Of a DNA stretch of 64,000 nt, positions 41,319-50,545 are shown one piece after another. The number at the start of each line of letters is the position of its first letter. The stretch's first letter is position 1. Both the position numbers and the translations under genes were made by a program. The notes under the pieces were generated by a model that made no database searches, was not told the origin of the DNA, and saw nothing but the letters and a program-made list of their open reading frames with translations. Location of the stretch: NCBI RefSeq assembly GCF_964026535.1, contig NZ_OZ032153.1:310001-374000 (forward strand). Reading direction: 5' to 3'. This stretch comes from Candidatus Tisiphia endosymbiont of Sialis lutaria. Lineage in GTDB: Bacteria; Pseudomonadota; Alphaproteobacteria; Rickettsiales; Rickettsiaceae.

Positions 41319-41969
41319 GTGAAAGTAATTAAGATCGCACCTTCATTGCTATCAGCCGATTTTGCTAATTTACAAAAAGAAATCAATTCTTTGGAAAAAG
41401 CGGGGGCTGATATGATCCATATAGACGTTATGGATGGTCATTTTGTACCTAACTTAACATTTGGACCTCCTATAATAAAAGCCTTAAGATCTCATACTGC
41501 ATTGCCGTTTGATATACATTTAATGATTAATAACCCAGAATATTCGATTAAAGAATATGCTAGTAGTGGGGCAGATATTATCACTATCCATCCTGAAACA
41601 ACTATTCATCTTGACCGAACTTTAGACATTATTCAAAATTTAGGAGTAAAAGTCGGAGTGGCACTGCTTCCTTCCACCAACCCAAATTCTATAGATTATA
41701 TTATTGATAAAGTAGATTTGATTTTAGTAATGACTGTAAATCCCGGGTTTTCTGGTCAAAAATTTATAGAGAATCAGTTAGAGAAAATCAAAATTATTTC
41801 AGAAAAAATCAAAAATTCCAACAAAACTATATTACTTTCTGTAGATGGAGGAATAAATAATATTACCGGTAAAAATTGCATCAACGCAGGAGCTGATATT
41901 TTAGTATCAGGTAATTTTATTTTTCAATCAAAAAATTATCAAAAACAAATAGATTTACTAAGACATTAA
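41319..41969 (+). CDS. rpe: Ribulose-phosphate 3-epimerase
   Basis: A 216-aa TIM-barrel epimerase that interconverts ribulose 5-phosphate and xylulose 5-phosphate. IAPSLLSADFANLQKEI, HIDVMDGHFVPNLTFGPPII (metal-binding Asp and His), FDIHLMINNPE, MTVNPGFSGQKFI and SVDGGINNIT are all conserved. GTG start with AAGGA upstream. Most Rickettsia lack the pentose phosphate pathway; its non-oxidative part is reported for Torix-type relatives, so this gene is a lineage clue. Confidence 0.96.
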   Translation: MKVIKIAPSLLSADFANLQKEINSLEKAGADMIHIDVMDGHFVPNLTFGPPIIKALRSHTALPFDIHLMINNPEYSIKEYASSGADIITIHPETTIHLDRTLDIIQNLGVKVGVALLPSTNPNSIDYIIDKVDLILVMTVNPGFSGQKFIENQLEKIKIISEKIKNSNKTILLSVDGGINNITGKNCINAGADILVSGNFIFQSKNYQKQIDLLRH

Positions 41970-42660
41970 CTATCTCACCTTACGCATAACCCAGAATAAT
42001 TTAAAAATTGCAAGACGTCTATTAGCAAGGAGCTACTTTATTAGCATTGAAGCAATCCAGAAAGCGACCAAAATGGATTGCCACGACCACTATGTGGTCT
42101 GGCAATGACGCCACAACTGTTGAAAGTTGGAAGAGGAAGCAGTTTTAGACCAGGTAGTTTAAAGTCATATGTGGTCAACGTCATTACGAGGAAGACCGTA
42201 GGTCGACGAAGCAATCCATAAAAATTAACCAAAAATGGATTGCCACGACCACTACGTGGTCTCGCAATGACAGAAAACCTATCTAAAACCCGCTTTACCT
42301 TCTAACTTTCAACAGTTGTGGCAATGACGCATAAGCGTCAGTTTAGGAAAATAATAATTGAGAAACCGTCATTGCGAGGAAGACCGTAGGTCGACGAAGC
42401 AATCCATAAAAAGTAACCAAAGATGGATTGCCACGACCACTACGTGGTCTCGCAATGACGCATAAGCGTCAGCAATTAAGAAAACAATAATTGAGAAACC
42501 GTCATTGCGAGGAGACCGTAAGGTCACGAAGCAATCCATAAATTGTCATCCCTATTTAATTCAGTGTCATCCCTGCGAAGGCAGGGATCTATACTAGACT
42601 CCCGCCTAGGCGGGAATAACAACTTGCTCAACTTTATGTTGATTAACTATAAAGAACAAT
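41970..42660. repeat. Large repeat cluster between rpe and the autotransporter
   Basis: In order: an R1 (about 42016-42110), element A copy 3 (42111-42321) with an R1 centre, an H arm (42326-42367), an R1 (about 42368-42460), a second H arm (42461-42500), an R1 half (42501-42543) and an R2 (about 42547-42611). Adjacent H arms in direct order suggest duplication of an H[R1] unit. No gene is present in these 690 bp. Confidence 0.75.
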
Positions 42661-42670
42661 AATATAAACA

Positions 42671-42706
42671 AAAAAGGCTTCCTCTTGGAGAAGGAAGCCC
42701 TTTTTG
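42671..42706 (-). terminator. Rho-independent terminator of the autotransporter gene
   Basis: GGGCTTCCTT pairs with AAGGAAGCC across a short loop and has A/T tracts on both sides, so it could work in both directions. It ends 34 bp past the autotransporter stop. Confidence 0.88.
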
Positions 42707-42739
42707 TAGTAATAGATAAGTAAACTTAAATGATTAAGT

Positions 42740-45700
42740 TTAGAAGTTTACACGAACTTTTAAAGTACCTTGATGAGCAACATAGTTCTTAGCTAAATTT
42801 GCGTCATAACCAGCTCCATACTCCATAACACCAGCTTTAGCAATAACGCCTAAACCAACATTAAATGATGTTTTTGCAGCTTTTTCAGACTTAGTAATAA
42901 AGGAATCAGTCATACCCTCTAATCTAACATCAACTTTTCCTAACGAATTAGCACCTAACTTTTGTGAAACAAAAGCATGTAATTCAGGAGTCACTACAAC
43001 ACCATCAGTATCTATAGAGGTTGAAACTTTAGCACCAACTATAGCCTCAATGTTATTAACACCTCTCTCACCAACAATCTTATTTTGATTTGTTGTACCA
43101 GTTTCCTTATAACTTTCATCGTTAAACCTTGTATAACGAACTCCAGCCATCGGAGTTAGTAATGCTGAGTCAGCTATTTTAGCGTTGTAACCAAATAACA
43201 CCTCTCCGCCGTAAGACATAGTGCCATAATCAGCTTTAGCAGTTTCCTGACCACTAGAATGAGTCTTAGTAGAAACTATTCTAGGATCAGTACCTTTAAT
43301 TTTACTTGAACCCAAAGAAGCCACAGCTTGTACAAAGAAATTTTGAGGAAGTGATTGTGCTGCATAAATAGAACCCATGAAAGTACCTATTTCAGTTTTT
43401 CCAGCGTAATCACCTTTGCACTTCATGTCACTCTTAACAAAGCTAACAGCAGCACCAATTGTTAGATCATCATTGACTAAAGTATCAAAACCAACGACTC
43501 CACCAAAAGATTTTACTCCATACCCAGCATCATCACCGCTCTTCTTTTGAGTAGCTTGACTATAATATGGCATAGCCCATGCACCCATTAAAGTATCATC
43601 AGAACCAGCAGAAACTGCAGCAGCATTAGCTTTAAGCATTCTGTTACGAAGAGCAGCACCAAACATTTCACCAACCTTTCCGACTTGGCGTGTTGATTCA
43701 ACATTGTTAGTTGTTGAAACCACTTTTCTGACTGCATGAGCACGAAGATCTGCATATTCTTCTGGCTCTTCCCCTTTTGCATGGTCTTCAGACATAAAGC
43801 TTAGATCATTTACAAAACCTTTTGCTTTAACAAGGCGTTTGACATTTTCAGCACTAACAACAGCACCAACTTTTTTCAAGTCCGCTGTAATACCACCTTC
43901 TATATCAACCTTACGTTCAAACATTAGTTTATTATCTTTAGTTATAATATCCCAATCTACATAGGCTCGATTGTGTGCTACTCCTTCTACACCTACTAGA
44001 TTGAATGCACCACCATCTAAGTGATTAGCACCATCTATAAGTATAAATGGCTTGTTATTATACTCTGTTACGTCAGCTTCGTCAGAAATTCTAACGGTAA
44101 CTCCTACATTGCTAGCAACAGTAACTTTGTCCTTAAGCACTATATTACCAAATGCACCTCCTTTACTTAAGACAGTACGAATACTGGTTTTTTCTCCCCA
44201 AGTTCCGGATTTTTCGAGGCTCAACTGATTAGATTCTAGATCAATATTTGCATTGATCTGTGAAATACTATGAAGTGCTACCTTGTTAGCAGCAATTTTA
44301 ATATTTTCATTACCAAAGTTAATATTTTTCGCATGCAAACCAGAAGATTTCAAAGTTGCAGTATGTGTATTATCACCAGTAAAGTTAATCGCCTCAAAGG
44401 CCTTGTTAGCTGTACCAAAAGTCTTGCTACTAATTTCAGCATTACCTGCAAAGGCGATGGTATTTTTAGTTCCCACACTGGTCATATCAGCTTTCAGAAT
44501 AACGTTATCTCTGAATTCAACAGAAGCAACACCACCAGCGTCAGTTTCAGTATGACCAAGCTGTATTGCCCCGTCTACTGTTCCACCAGCTGCATAATAT
44601 ACATTATCATGAACAACAACCTTATTAGCAAAGGTATCGCCATAGTTTGTGACTTTTGATTTTAAATTTACTAGTTTTAAGTTGTAATTCTCACTACCTA
44701 AACCATAAATAGCACCATCAACTCCTTTACCCAAATCATAGTTAACAGTACCTTTCTCTTTAGCTACAGTAGTTACACTAATAAAGGCTTTTTGACTCTT
44801 AACATCTAAAATAGTATCTGCAGTAAATGCTAAATTAACAGGATGAGCATCACTCCCAATATTTTGACCTGAGATAATTTCGTCTTGATTTATTGCACTT
44901 GCTAACCGAATTGTAGGGCTTTTATCTGCAACAGTACTTTCAACCTCTATCCCACTAAGTTTCATGTCCTTAGATAAAGCTAAGGTTGAAGCCTTGCTGA
45001 AAGCAATTTTTTTGAATCTAAAACCATTACCTTCTAATGTAACATTACCATCACCTTGTAACTCTAATACCGCTACTGCATCAACAGGAGCAAGAGTACG
45101 AACACGTCCACCAGGAGCAACAGGAACAGCAGTAGTAGCTGTTTCAAATGTTGCTGCACCTTTATTGGTAAATCTTAATACTCCACTACCATCAGTTTTA
45201 ACAGCAAAGTTTTTAACCTTATAGTCATTATCTACAACTAATACAGAACTATCCCCCAAGGCTATATTTGTGACGTAGGCTTTACCAGATGTAGTTGCTT
45301 CAACACTATCCATTACCTCAAGTGTTTTAAAAAATCTAATATAGTTTCCTATATTTCCTTTCAAAGCACCAGCTTTAGCAAAAACTATCTTACCTTGATT
45401 ATTGTTAGAAGTTGTTATAGAGTCAGCAGTAATGTCAATATCACCAATAGTTAAAGTCTTATCTGCTTTAAAGTTAATTTCCTCTAGCTTATCATCACCA
45501 GTTGTTTTGGTATTAAGTAATGAGATATTCTCAGAAATTTCAACTTTAACTTTCTTCGCCTTCTTCAACTCTCCTAAAGCATAACTAGCATCAGCAATTT
45601 TTAAACCAATTGTTGAAGCTTTTTCATTAAATTCTATTCCAGCAATATTAACCGATTTTCCATTTCCAGGCTGTAAATTAAGATTTTGTCCACTCAGTGA

Positions 45701-47548
45701 TATTTTATCTAAAGGCGTATTATCAGTTCCTATGTCACCAATAATTGTTAAGATTCTCTTATCTGCCATTTTAGTTGCATCAATATTACCACCAAATTTA
45801 CTAATTTGCTTAGATTCAATGGTTACGTTCCCTGCTGAATTAAGTGCTAATGTTCCTTTGGCATTACCAAATACTATAGTATTAGCCTTAATCGTAGTAC
45901 CACCTACCATTAATGTTTTATCCTGTGCAATATTAATCTCATTAACATCTGTAATATTACCAGCAACTTCAGCGTTTTCAAAATTTAAGGTTAGAGCATT
46001 TTCAATATTACCGGCGAATTTATAATCGTTAACAAACTCAAATATGCTATCATTTGCTCCCTGTATTTTAGTGGCACTATTAGTACCAGCTTTTGTGAAT
46101 CTCAAAGTACCACCACCTGCATGTGTAATCAAATTCAAGTCAGTTACAGTACCATCAAATTCACTATTACCTGCAGCAAAATTCAGTGTTCCGGTTTTGT
46201 GTTTGTGTCTTTTATTAGGGCTACGATCACCACAGAAATCTCCAGAAAGATTTTTGTTAGCTATAACGTTAATAATACTATTGACGTCATGGAAATCTAC
46301 TCTACCAAGATTACCACCCTTAGTAAGATTTAATGTTGTTATATTAGGTCCTGTTAGATTGGTAGTATCTACGTTAAGTGCGTGATCAACAGTTACTGTA
46401 CCACCATCTGCACTAAAGGCATCAATAAATGCTTCGGTCTGAACTCTTACTGCAGTTGCTGCTGGTATATTTGTAAATTTAAGCTCTTTTAATCTATTCT
46501 CCTTAGTACCGATAGAATAAGCGATATTATGAGCAATGTTACCATTTAAATGTAGAGTACCTGTTCCATCTTTTGTAGTTGTAATGCTAGTAGCATCAAT
46601 AGCATTGTTGACTTGCAAGGAAGAATTATCCCCATTGAATACGATGTTAGTAGCTTTGATAACATTAGTAGCATTCTGGAATTCTACTTTTCCTCCAATT
46701 TCAATGCTATGTAATTTATTAGCATTCCCGACCAGTGAAGTAACAACAGAATCTCCTGCAAAAATTACATCACCATTGTTAAGAGCAGCACCCTTTATTT
46801 CAGCTGCTGTTACGTTCCCATTAAATATAATAGTACTACCAGCCCCTAGCGTTACACTCTCATTAAGATGTAAATGATTAGTTATAGTTACCGATTTACC
46901 AGCATTAACTGCTAAGTTTTTCACAAGAGTATTAGCAGCAGCACTCCAAGTTCCTCTTAAAACTACTTTATTAGCGTCAATCGTAACCGTACCATTATTA
47001 CCTCCAGTACTTAGGAAGTCAACATCAGAATTGAAACCATCTGTAGCAATGATAGCACTTGCAGCTTTATTACCAAAATCAATAGCTTTTAAGCCTTCAT
47101 AATGTCCTACTTCACCAGGCATAGCAAAAGCTGGAACACCATCAGTACCCAACACAATTCGAGCAGCATCCTCGGTTGCAGTAATAGTTAATTGGCGGTC
47201 ACCACCAACAACACCAGCAACACCAACCCTAAAAGCCCCTACATTAAGTGCCGTAGCATGTCCATTGGTGTTGATTGTAACAGTCTTAGCCTCATCACCG
47301 GTTATAACGGTATTTGCAACAGTAATACCAAGTGAAGCACCGTTATTTACTATCTGATCTGGATCCCATTCTCCATTACGACCACCACCACCAATAGCAG
47401 CATTAGTAAACGTAACTGCATTACCCGTTGCCTGCATAGGCACACCAGCACCAAACGCTGAACTACTTGCCCCAACTATTACCGAAGCAACAGAAGCAGT
47501 AGTCAGCAAACTTCTTAAAAAATTGCTTTTTTTTCTTTCTTTATTCAT
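42740..47548 (-). CDS. OmpB (Sca5)-like surface autotransporter
   Basis: A 1602-aa type V autotransporter. A signal peptide with the extended region MNKERKKSNFLRSLLTTASV cleaves after about SSAFGAG. The passenger (about 35-1300) is a long chain of beta-helix turns rich in Asn, Thr, Gly and Ala. AIYGLGSENYNLKLVNLKSK and KPFILIDGANHLDGG recall rickettsial OmpB, and the barrel (about 1310-1602) begins MGAWAMPYYSQATQKK and ends YVAHQGTLKVRVNF, which is nearly the OmpB end. OmpB mediates adhesion and protects the surface. The passenger differs a great deal from spotted-fever OmpB. RBS AGGAAAAATTT before the ATG; a strong terminator follows. Confidence 0.9.
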   Translation of the reverse strand: MNKERKKSNFLRSLLTTASVASVIVGASSSAFGAGVPMQATGNAVTFTNAAIGGGGRNGEWDPDQIVNNGASLGITVANTVITGDEAKTVTINTNGHATALNVGAFRVGVAGVVGGDRQLTITATEDAARIVLGTDGVPAFAMPGEVGHYEGLKAIDFGNKAASAIIATDGFNSDVDFLSTGGNNGTVTIDANKVVLRGTWSAAANTLVKNLAVNAGKSVTITNHLHLNESVTLGAGSTIIFNGNVTAAEIKGAALNNGDVIFAGDSVVTSLVGNANKLHSIEIGGKVEFQNATNVIKATNIVFNGDNSSLQVNNAIDATSITTTKDGTGTLHLNGNIAHNIAYSIGTKENRLKELKFTNIPAATAVRVQTEAFIDAFSADGGTVTVDHALNVDTTNLTGPNITTLNLTKGGNLGRVDFHDVNSIINVIANKNLSGDFCGDRSPNKRHKHKTGTLNFAAGNSEFDGTVTDLNLITHAGGGTLRFTKAGTNSATKIQGANDSIFEFVNDYKFAGNIENALTLNFENAEVAGNITDVNEINIAQDKTLMVGGTTIKANTIVFGNAKGTLALNSAGNVTIESKQISKFGGNIDATKMADKRILTIIGDIGTDNTPLDKISLSGQNLNLQPGNGKSVNIAGIEFNEKASTIGLKIADASYALGELKKAKKVKVEISENISLLNTKTTGDDKLEEINFKADKTLTIGDIDITADSITTSNNNQGKIVFAKAGALKGNIGNYIRFFKTLEVMDSVEATTSGKAYVTNIALGDSSVLVVDNDYKVKNFAVKTDGSGVLRFTNKGAATFETATTAVPVAPGGRVRTLAPVDAVAVLELQGDGNVTLEGNGFRFKKIAFSKASTLALSKDMKLSGIEVESTVADKSPTIRLASAINQDEIISGQNIGSDAHPVNLAFTADTILDVKSQKAFISVTTVAKEKGTVNYDLGKGVDGAIYGLGSENYNLKLVNLKSKVTNYGDTFANKVVVHDNVYYAAGGTVDGAIQLGHTETDAGGVASVEFRDNVILKADMTSVGTKNTIAFAGNAEISSKTFGTANKAFEAINFTGDNTHTATLKSSGLHAKNINFGNENIKIAANKVALHSISQINANIDLESNQLSLEKSGTWGEKTSIRTVLSKGGAFGNIVLKDKVTVASNVGVTVRISDEADVTEYNNKPFILIDGANHLDGGAFNLVGVEGVAHNRAYVDWDIITKDNKLMFERKVDIEGGITADLKKVGAVVSAENVKRLVKAKGFVNDLSFMSEDHAKGEEPEEYADLRAHAVRKVVSTTNNVESTRQVGKVGEMFGAALRNRMLKANAAAVSAGSDDTLMGAWAMPYYSQATQKKSGDDAGYGVKSFGGVVGFDTLVNDDLTIGAAVSFVKSDMKCKGDYAGKTEIGTFMGSIYAAQSLPQNFFVQAVASLGSSKIKGTDPRIVSTKTHSSGQETAKADYGTMSYGGEVLFGYNAKIADSALLTPMAGVRYTRFNDESYKETGTTNQNKIVGERGVNNIEAIVGAKVSTSIDTDGVVVTPELHAFVSQKLGANSLGKVDVRLEGMTDSFITKSEKAAKTSFNVGLGVIAKAGVMEYGAGYDANLAKNYVAHQGTLKVRVNF

Positions 47549-48426
47549 AAATTTTTCCTAATTTAAGTTAATTTTTTAAATCGGTTTTTATGTCATTCCC
47601 GCGTAGACGGGAATCTAAGACCCCCTACCTTCGCAGGGATGACACAAAACCTTATGCCATTCTTGTGTTCTAATCACACCCTTCCTACCCGAGTCTTTGG
47701 TCATTTTTCCTCATCTTATGTCATTGCCGCTTCGATGTGGAATCTAAGGTTTTTTAGCTCCATGCCGTTGCCAGGAATGACATCATTTTTGTGGGAATGA
47801 CGCATTTTTCGTGTAGATGACAGCCTTTTACAGGAATGACATACCTATTCTATATAAAACCTTTTAGAATATCTAGCACGCAGAATACTATATATGCAAA
47901 ACTAATTAATTACAAGCTACTTAGACTATTTTTTTTGATAAATCCTTATCTATTGTGTTATATTTGAAACAGTACTAATTTAGATAGGTTGTAAAAGCAA
48001 TCAAAAATGGATTGCTTAGTCGGCTTACGCCTCCTCGTAATGACGGGAAAGCCTATAACCCACTTCCTCGCAATGACGTTTGTGGTGCATATAAGTCATT
48101 GCGAGACCACATAGTGGTCGTGGCAATCCATTTGGGTCACTTTCCTGGATTGCTTCGTCGGCTCACGCCTTCTCGCAATGACGTATAAACCTCTCGTCAC
48201 TGCGAGAAAACATAAGCTTACCACTCGTCATTGCGAGCGAACGTATGTGAGCGTGGCAATCCATCAGACTTGTCATATGAATATACCTACAGCTCCTAGG
48301 AATAATATCAATATTACAAGGTATTTTAAATTATTAGTTGACTTATTAGAGATTTGGTATTGTAATAGGTTATAATTTTGTGTATCATAATAAATGTTTT
48401 TAATCATTATTAATTGGAGAATTTTA
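47549..48426. repeat. Repeat-bearing spacer upstream of the autotransporter
   Basis: An R2 unit (about 47590-47645), decayed R2-like pieces up to 47840 (GTCATTGCCGCTTCGATGTGG and similar), a partial R1 (47998-48045), a full R1 (about 48095-48183) and an R1 half (about 48225-48272). The divergent promoters of the autotransporter and peroxiredoxin lie here; TTGACT...TATTGT at 48338-48364 is a weak candidate for the latter. No gene is credible. Confidence 0.6.
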
Positions 48427-49029
48427 ATGCAAGTGTTCGTTGGAAAAGCTGCTCCGGATTTTACAGCTAAAGCTATTATGCCTGATAATAGTATAGAATC
48501 TGAATTTAATCTTAGAAATTATGCTAAAAATCATAAAGTGGTATTGTTTTTTTACCCGCTTGATTTTACTTTTGTTTGTCCATCAGAAATTATAGCTTTT
48601 AATAATAGGTTAGGAGAATTTACTGAGAGAAATACAAAATTAGTAGCAATAAGTGTTGACTCGCATTTTTCTCATTTAGCTTGGAAAAATACCCCTTACA
48701 ATAAAGGTGGGGTTGGTAATATCCAGATTCCTATGGTGTCAGATATTAAAAAGAGTGCGTCACATAGTTATAATGTACTACATGATGAAGGAATATCGCT
48801 GCGTGGTACTTTTGTTATTGATGAAGCATTTATAGTACGGCATTTGCTAGTTAACGATTTGCCAATTGGTAGAAATATTGATGAAGTAATAAGAGTGATC
48901 GATGCTATAGACTATAATACCAAACATGGCGAAGTATGTCCAGCTGGCTGGCAGAAAGGTGACGAAGGTATTACTCCATCGCATAAAGGAGTGTCACATT
49001 ACTTAGCTTCTAATGCAGAAAAGTTATAG
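48427..49029 (+). CDS. Peroxiredoxin (AhpC/TSA, typical 2-Cys)
   Basis: A 200-aa peroxidase. The peroxidatic Cys51 is in FTFVCPSE and the resolving Cys171 in GEVCPAGW, so it is a typical 2-Cys type reduced by thioredoxin or AhpF-like partners. The ATG at 48427 has GGAG eight bases upstream and fits family starts (MQVFVGKAAPDFTAKA); the frame is open 33 bp further but without a ribosome-binding site. It protects against host-derived or respiratory peroxide. Confidence 0.95.
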   Translation: MQVFVGKAAPDFTAKAIMPDNSIESEFNLRNYAKNHKVVLFFYPLDFTFVCPSEIIAFNNRLGEFTERNTKLVAISVDSHFSHLAWKNTPYNKGGVGNIQIPMVSDIKKSASHSYNVLHDEGISLRGTFVIDEAFIVRHLLVNDLPIGRNIDEVIRVIDAIDYNTKHGEVCPAGWQKGDEGITPSHKGVSHYLASNAEKL

Positions 49030-49030
49030 C

Positions 49031-49375
49031 TATAGTCAATTGCTGAACTAGTGCCGAATAAGCACCCATCGTGCTGTCATTGTGCATAAGTGTCAGTTGA
49101 CGCCTATGTGTCATTGCGAGGAGACCGTAAGGTCGACGAAGCAATCCAGAAAAGTGATTAAAAATGGATTGCCACGCCACCTACGGTGGCTCGCAATGAC
49201 GCATAGTCAGTTATTGAAAAACCGTCATTGCGAGGAGACCGTAAGATCGACGAAGCAATCCAGAAAAGTGATTAAAAATTGATCGCCACACCACCTACGG
49301 TGGCTCGCAATGACGCTGATGCTAAATACTAACCGGATTTATAACGTTGCCAATTAAAGTTAATTCACTAATATA
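49031..49375. repeat. Element D with two nested R1 hairpins and an H remnant
   Basis: Left end TATAGTCAATTGCTGAACTA, right end ...AAAGTTAATTCACTAATATA with the inner D block CTAAATACTAACCGGATTTA. Between them: an H remnant (CATAAGTGTCAGTTGACGCC), then R1 units at about 49110-49201 and 49223-49312. Both R1 copies have the same tips, so the second is probably a duplicate of the first. Confidence 0.75.
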
Positions 49376-49385
49376 TAGTCAATTG

Positions 49386-50543
49386 ATGCTGAAGGAGCTA
49401 TTTTTGGATACTAAACCAGTATCTTACACAAAAGAAACTATTGACATCCTAAGATTGATTAGGAGTGAAAATGTTGGCTCAAGAACTTTTTGGAGCTTAA
49501 TAAAGCTATTTGGTAATAGCAGTGCTGCAATTGACAAAATACAAGAATTTTCTCTGAGAGGTGGGCGTTCTAAGCCCGTAAGGGTATTTTCTCAGAGCGA
49601 TGCAAGTAAAGAACTTGAATTGTTGCAAAAGCATAATGCTCAGATTATTACCTATAAATCTCCAGGATATTCAAGGTTATTGTTAGAGATTTTTGATTGC
49701 CCGCCGATACTAAGTTATAAGGGCAATATTGGGTTATTAGCACACGAAAGATGTTTAGCAATTGTTGGAGCAAGAAATGCTTCAGTAAATGGTCGTGCCT
49801 TTGCTGCTAAAATTGCTAAGGAATTGACTGATGCAAATTATATAGTGGTTTCTGGACTTGCCAGAGGTGTTGATACAGCAGTGCATCAAGTAAATACCTC
49901 TAAAACAATAGGAGTTATAGCTGGAGGAATTGATTATGTTTACCCCCCAGAGAATGTTAGATTATTTGAGCAAATCCAACAAAATGGCTTGATAATTGCT
50001 GAATTACCAGTAGGTTCAAAACCACTTGGGCAACATTTTCCACAGCGTAATCGATTAATTTCTGGTATATCTCTTGGAACAGTAGTGATTGAAGCAAGTC
50101 TAAAATCTGGATCGTTAATAACAGCACGGTTTGCTTTAGAACAGAATAGAGAAGTATTTGCTGTACCAGGATTTCCGCTGGATCCTAGGTGTCAAGGTAC
50201 TAATAAACTTATCAAGGAAGGAGCTCATATGGTGGAATCTACTGAGGACATAGAGACTAATTTACCACCTTTTAGCAAAATTATCAGTAAATCTAAGGAT
50301 GTAGCAAATGATTCAATCGAAAATAATCAGTTTAGAACGTTAGATATCAAATATGATAATGTAATTACCAATGATATGCGTATGAGGGTTAAGGAGCTTT
50401 TATCTTCAACTCCTATAGATTTTGATTGTTTACATCAAACACAGCTACCTTTGCCGGCTATATATATGATAATATTAGAGCTAGAATTGGCTGGAAAAAT
50501 AACCAGATATCCTGGCAACAAGATATCTTTAATTTATAAATAA
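49386..50543 (+). CDS. dprA: DNA-processing protein DprA
   Basis: DprA (385 aa from this start) loads RecA on incoming single-stranded DNA. Rossmann core: IVGARNASVNGRAFAAKIA, VSGLARGVDTAVH, GVIAGGIDYVYPPEN, PVGSKPLGQHFPQRNRLISG; C-terminal winged-helix (about 320-385). ATG 49386 lies in the end of element D; a TTG at 49404 has a better site (AAGGAG six bases before) and may be the real start. Two bases separate it from topA. Natural competence is not shown for this group. Confidence 0.93.
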   Translation: MLKELFLDTKPVSYTKETIDILRLIRSENVGSRTFWSLIKLFGNSSAAIDKIQEFSLRGGRSKPVRVFSQSDASKELELLQKHNAQIITYKSPGYSRLLLEIFDCPPILSYKGNIGLLAHERCLAIVGARNASVNGRAFAAKIAKELTDANYIVVSGLARGVDTAVHQVNTSKTIGVIAGGIDYVYPPENVRLFEQIQQNGLIIAELPVGSKPLGQHFPQRNRLISGISLGTVVIEASLKSGSLITARFALEQNREVFAVPGFPLDPRCQGTNKLIKEGAHMVESTEDIETNLPPFSKIISKSKDVANDSIENNQFRTLDIKYDNVITNDMRMRVKELLSSTPIDFDCLHQTQLPLPAIYMIILELELAGKITRYPGNKISLIYK

Positions 50544-50545
50544 AT

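Noticed and set aside
41970-42660. Possible CRISPR array
   Set aside because: Repeats are close and regular in places, but they are long palindromes dispersed over the whole window, lack unique equal-length spacers, and no cas gene is present.
44270-46877. Several plus-strand frames opposite the autotransporter
   Set aside because: Antisense shadows of a long low-complexity gene with biased codon use.
48178-49282. Frames with CHCERTYVSVAIH or CHCEETVRSTKQS
   Set aside because: R1 read-through again; one is split by the peroxiredoxin gene region and has no start signal.
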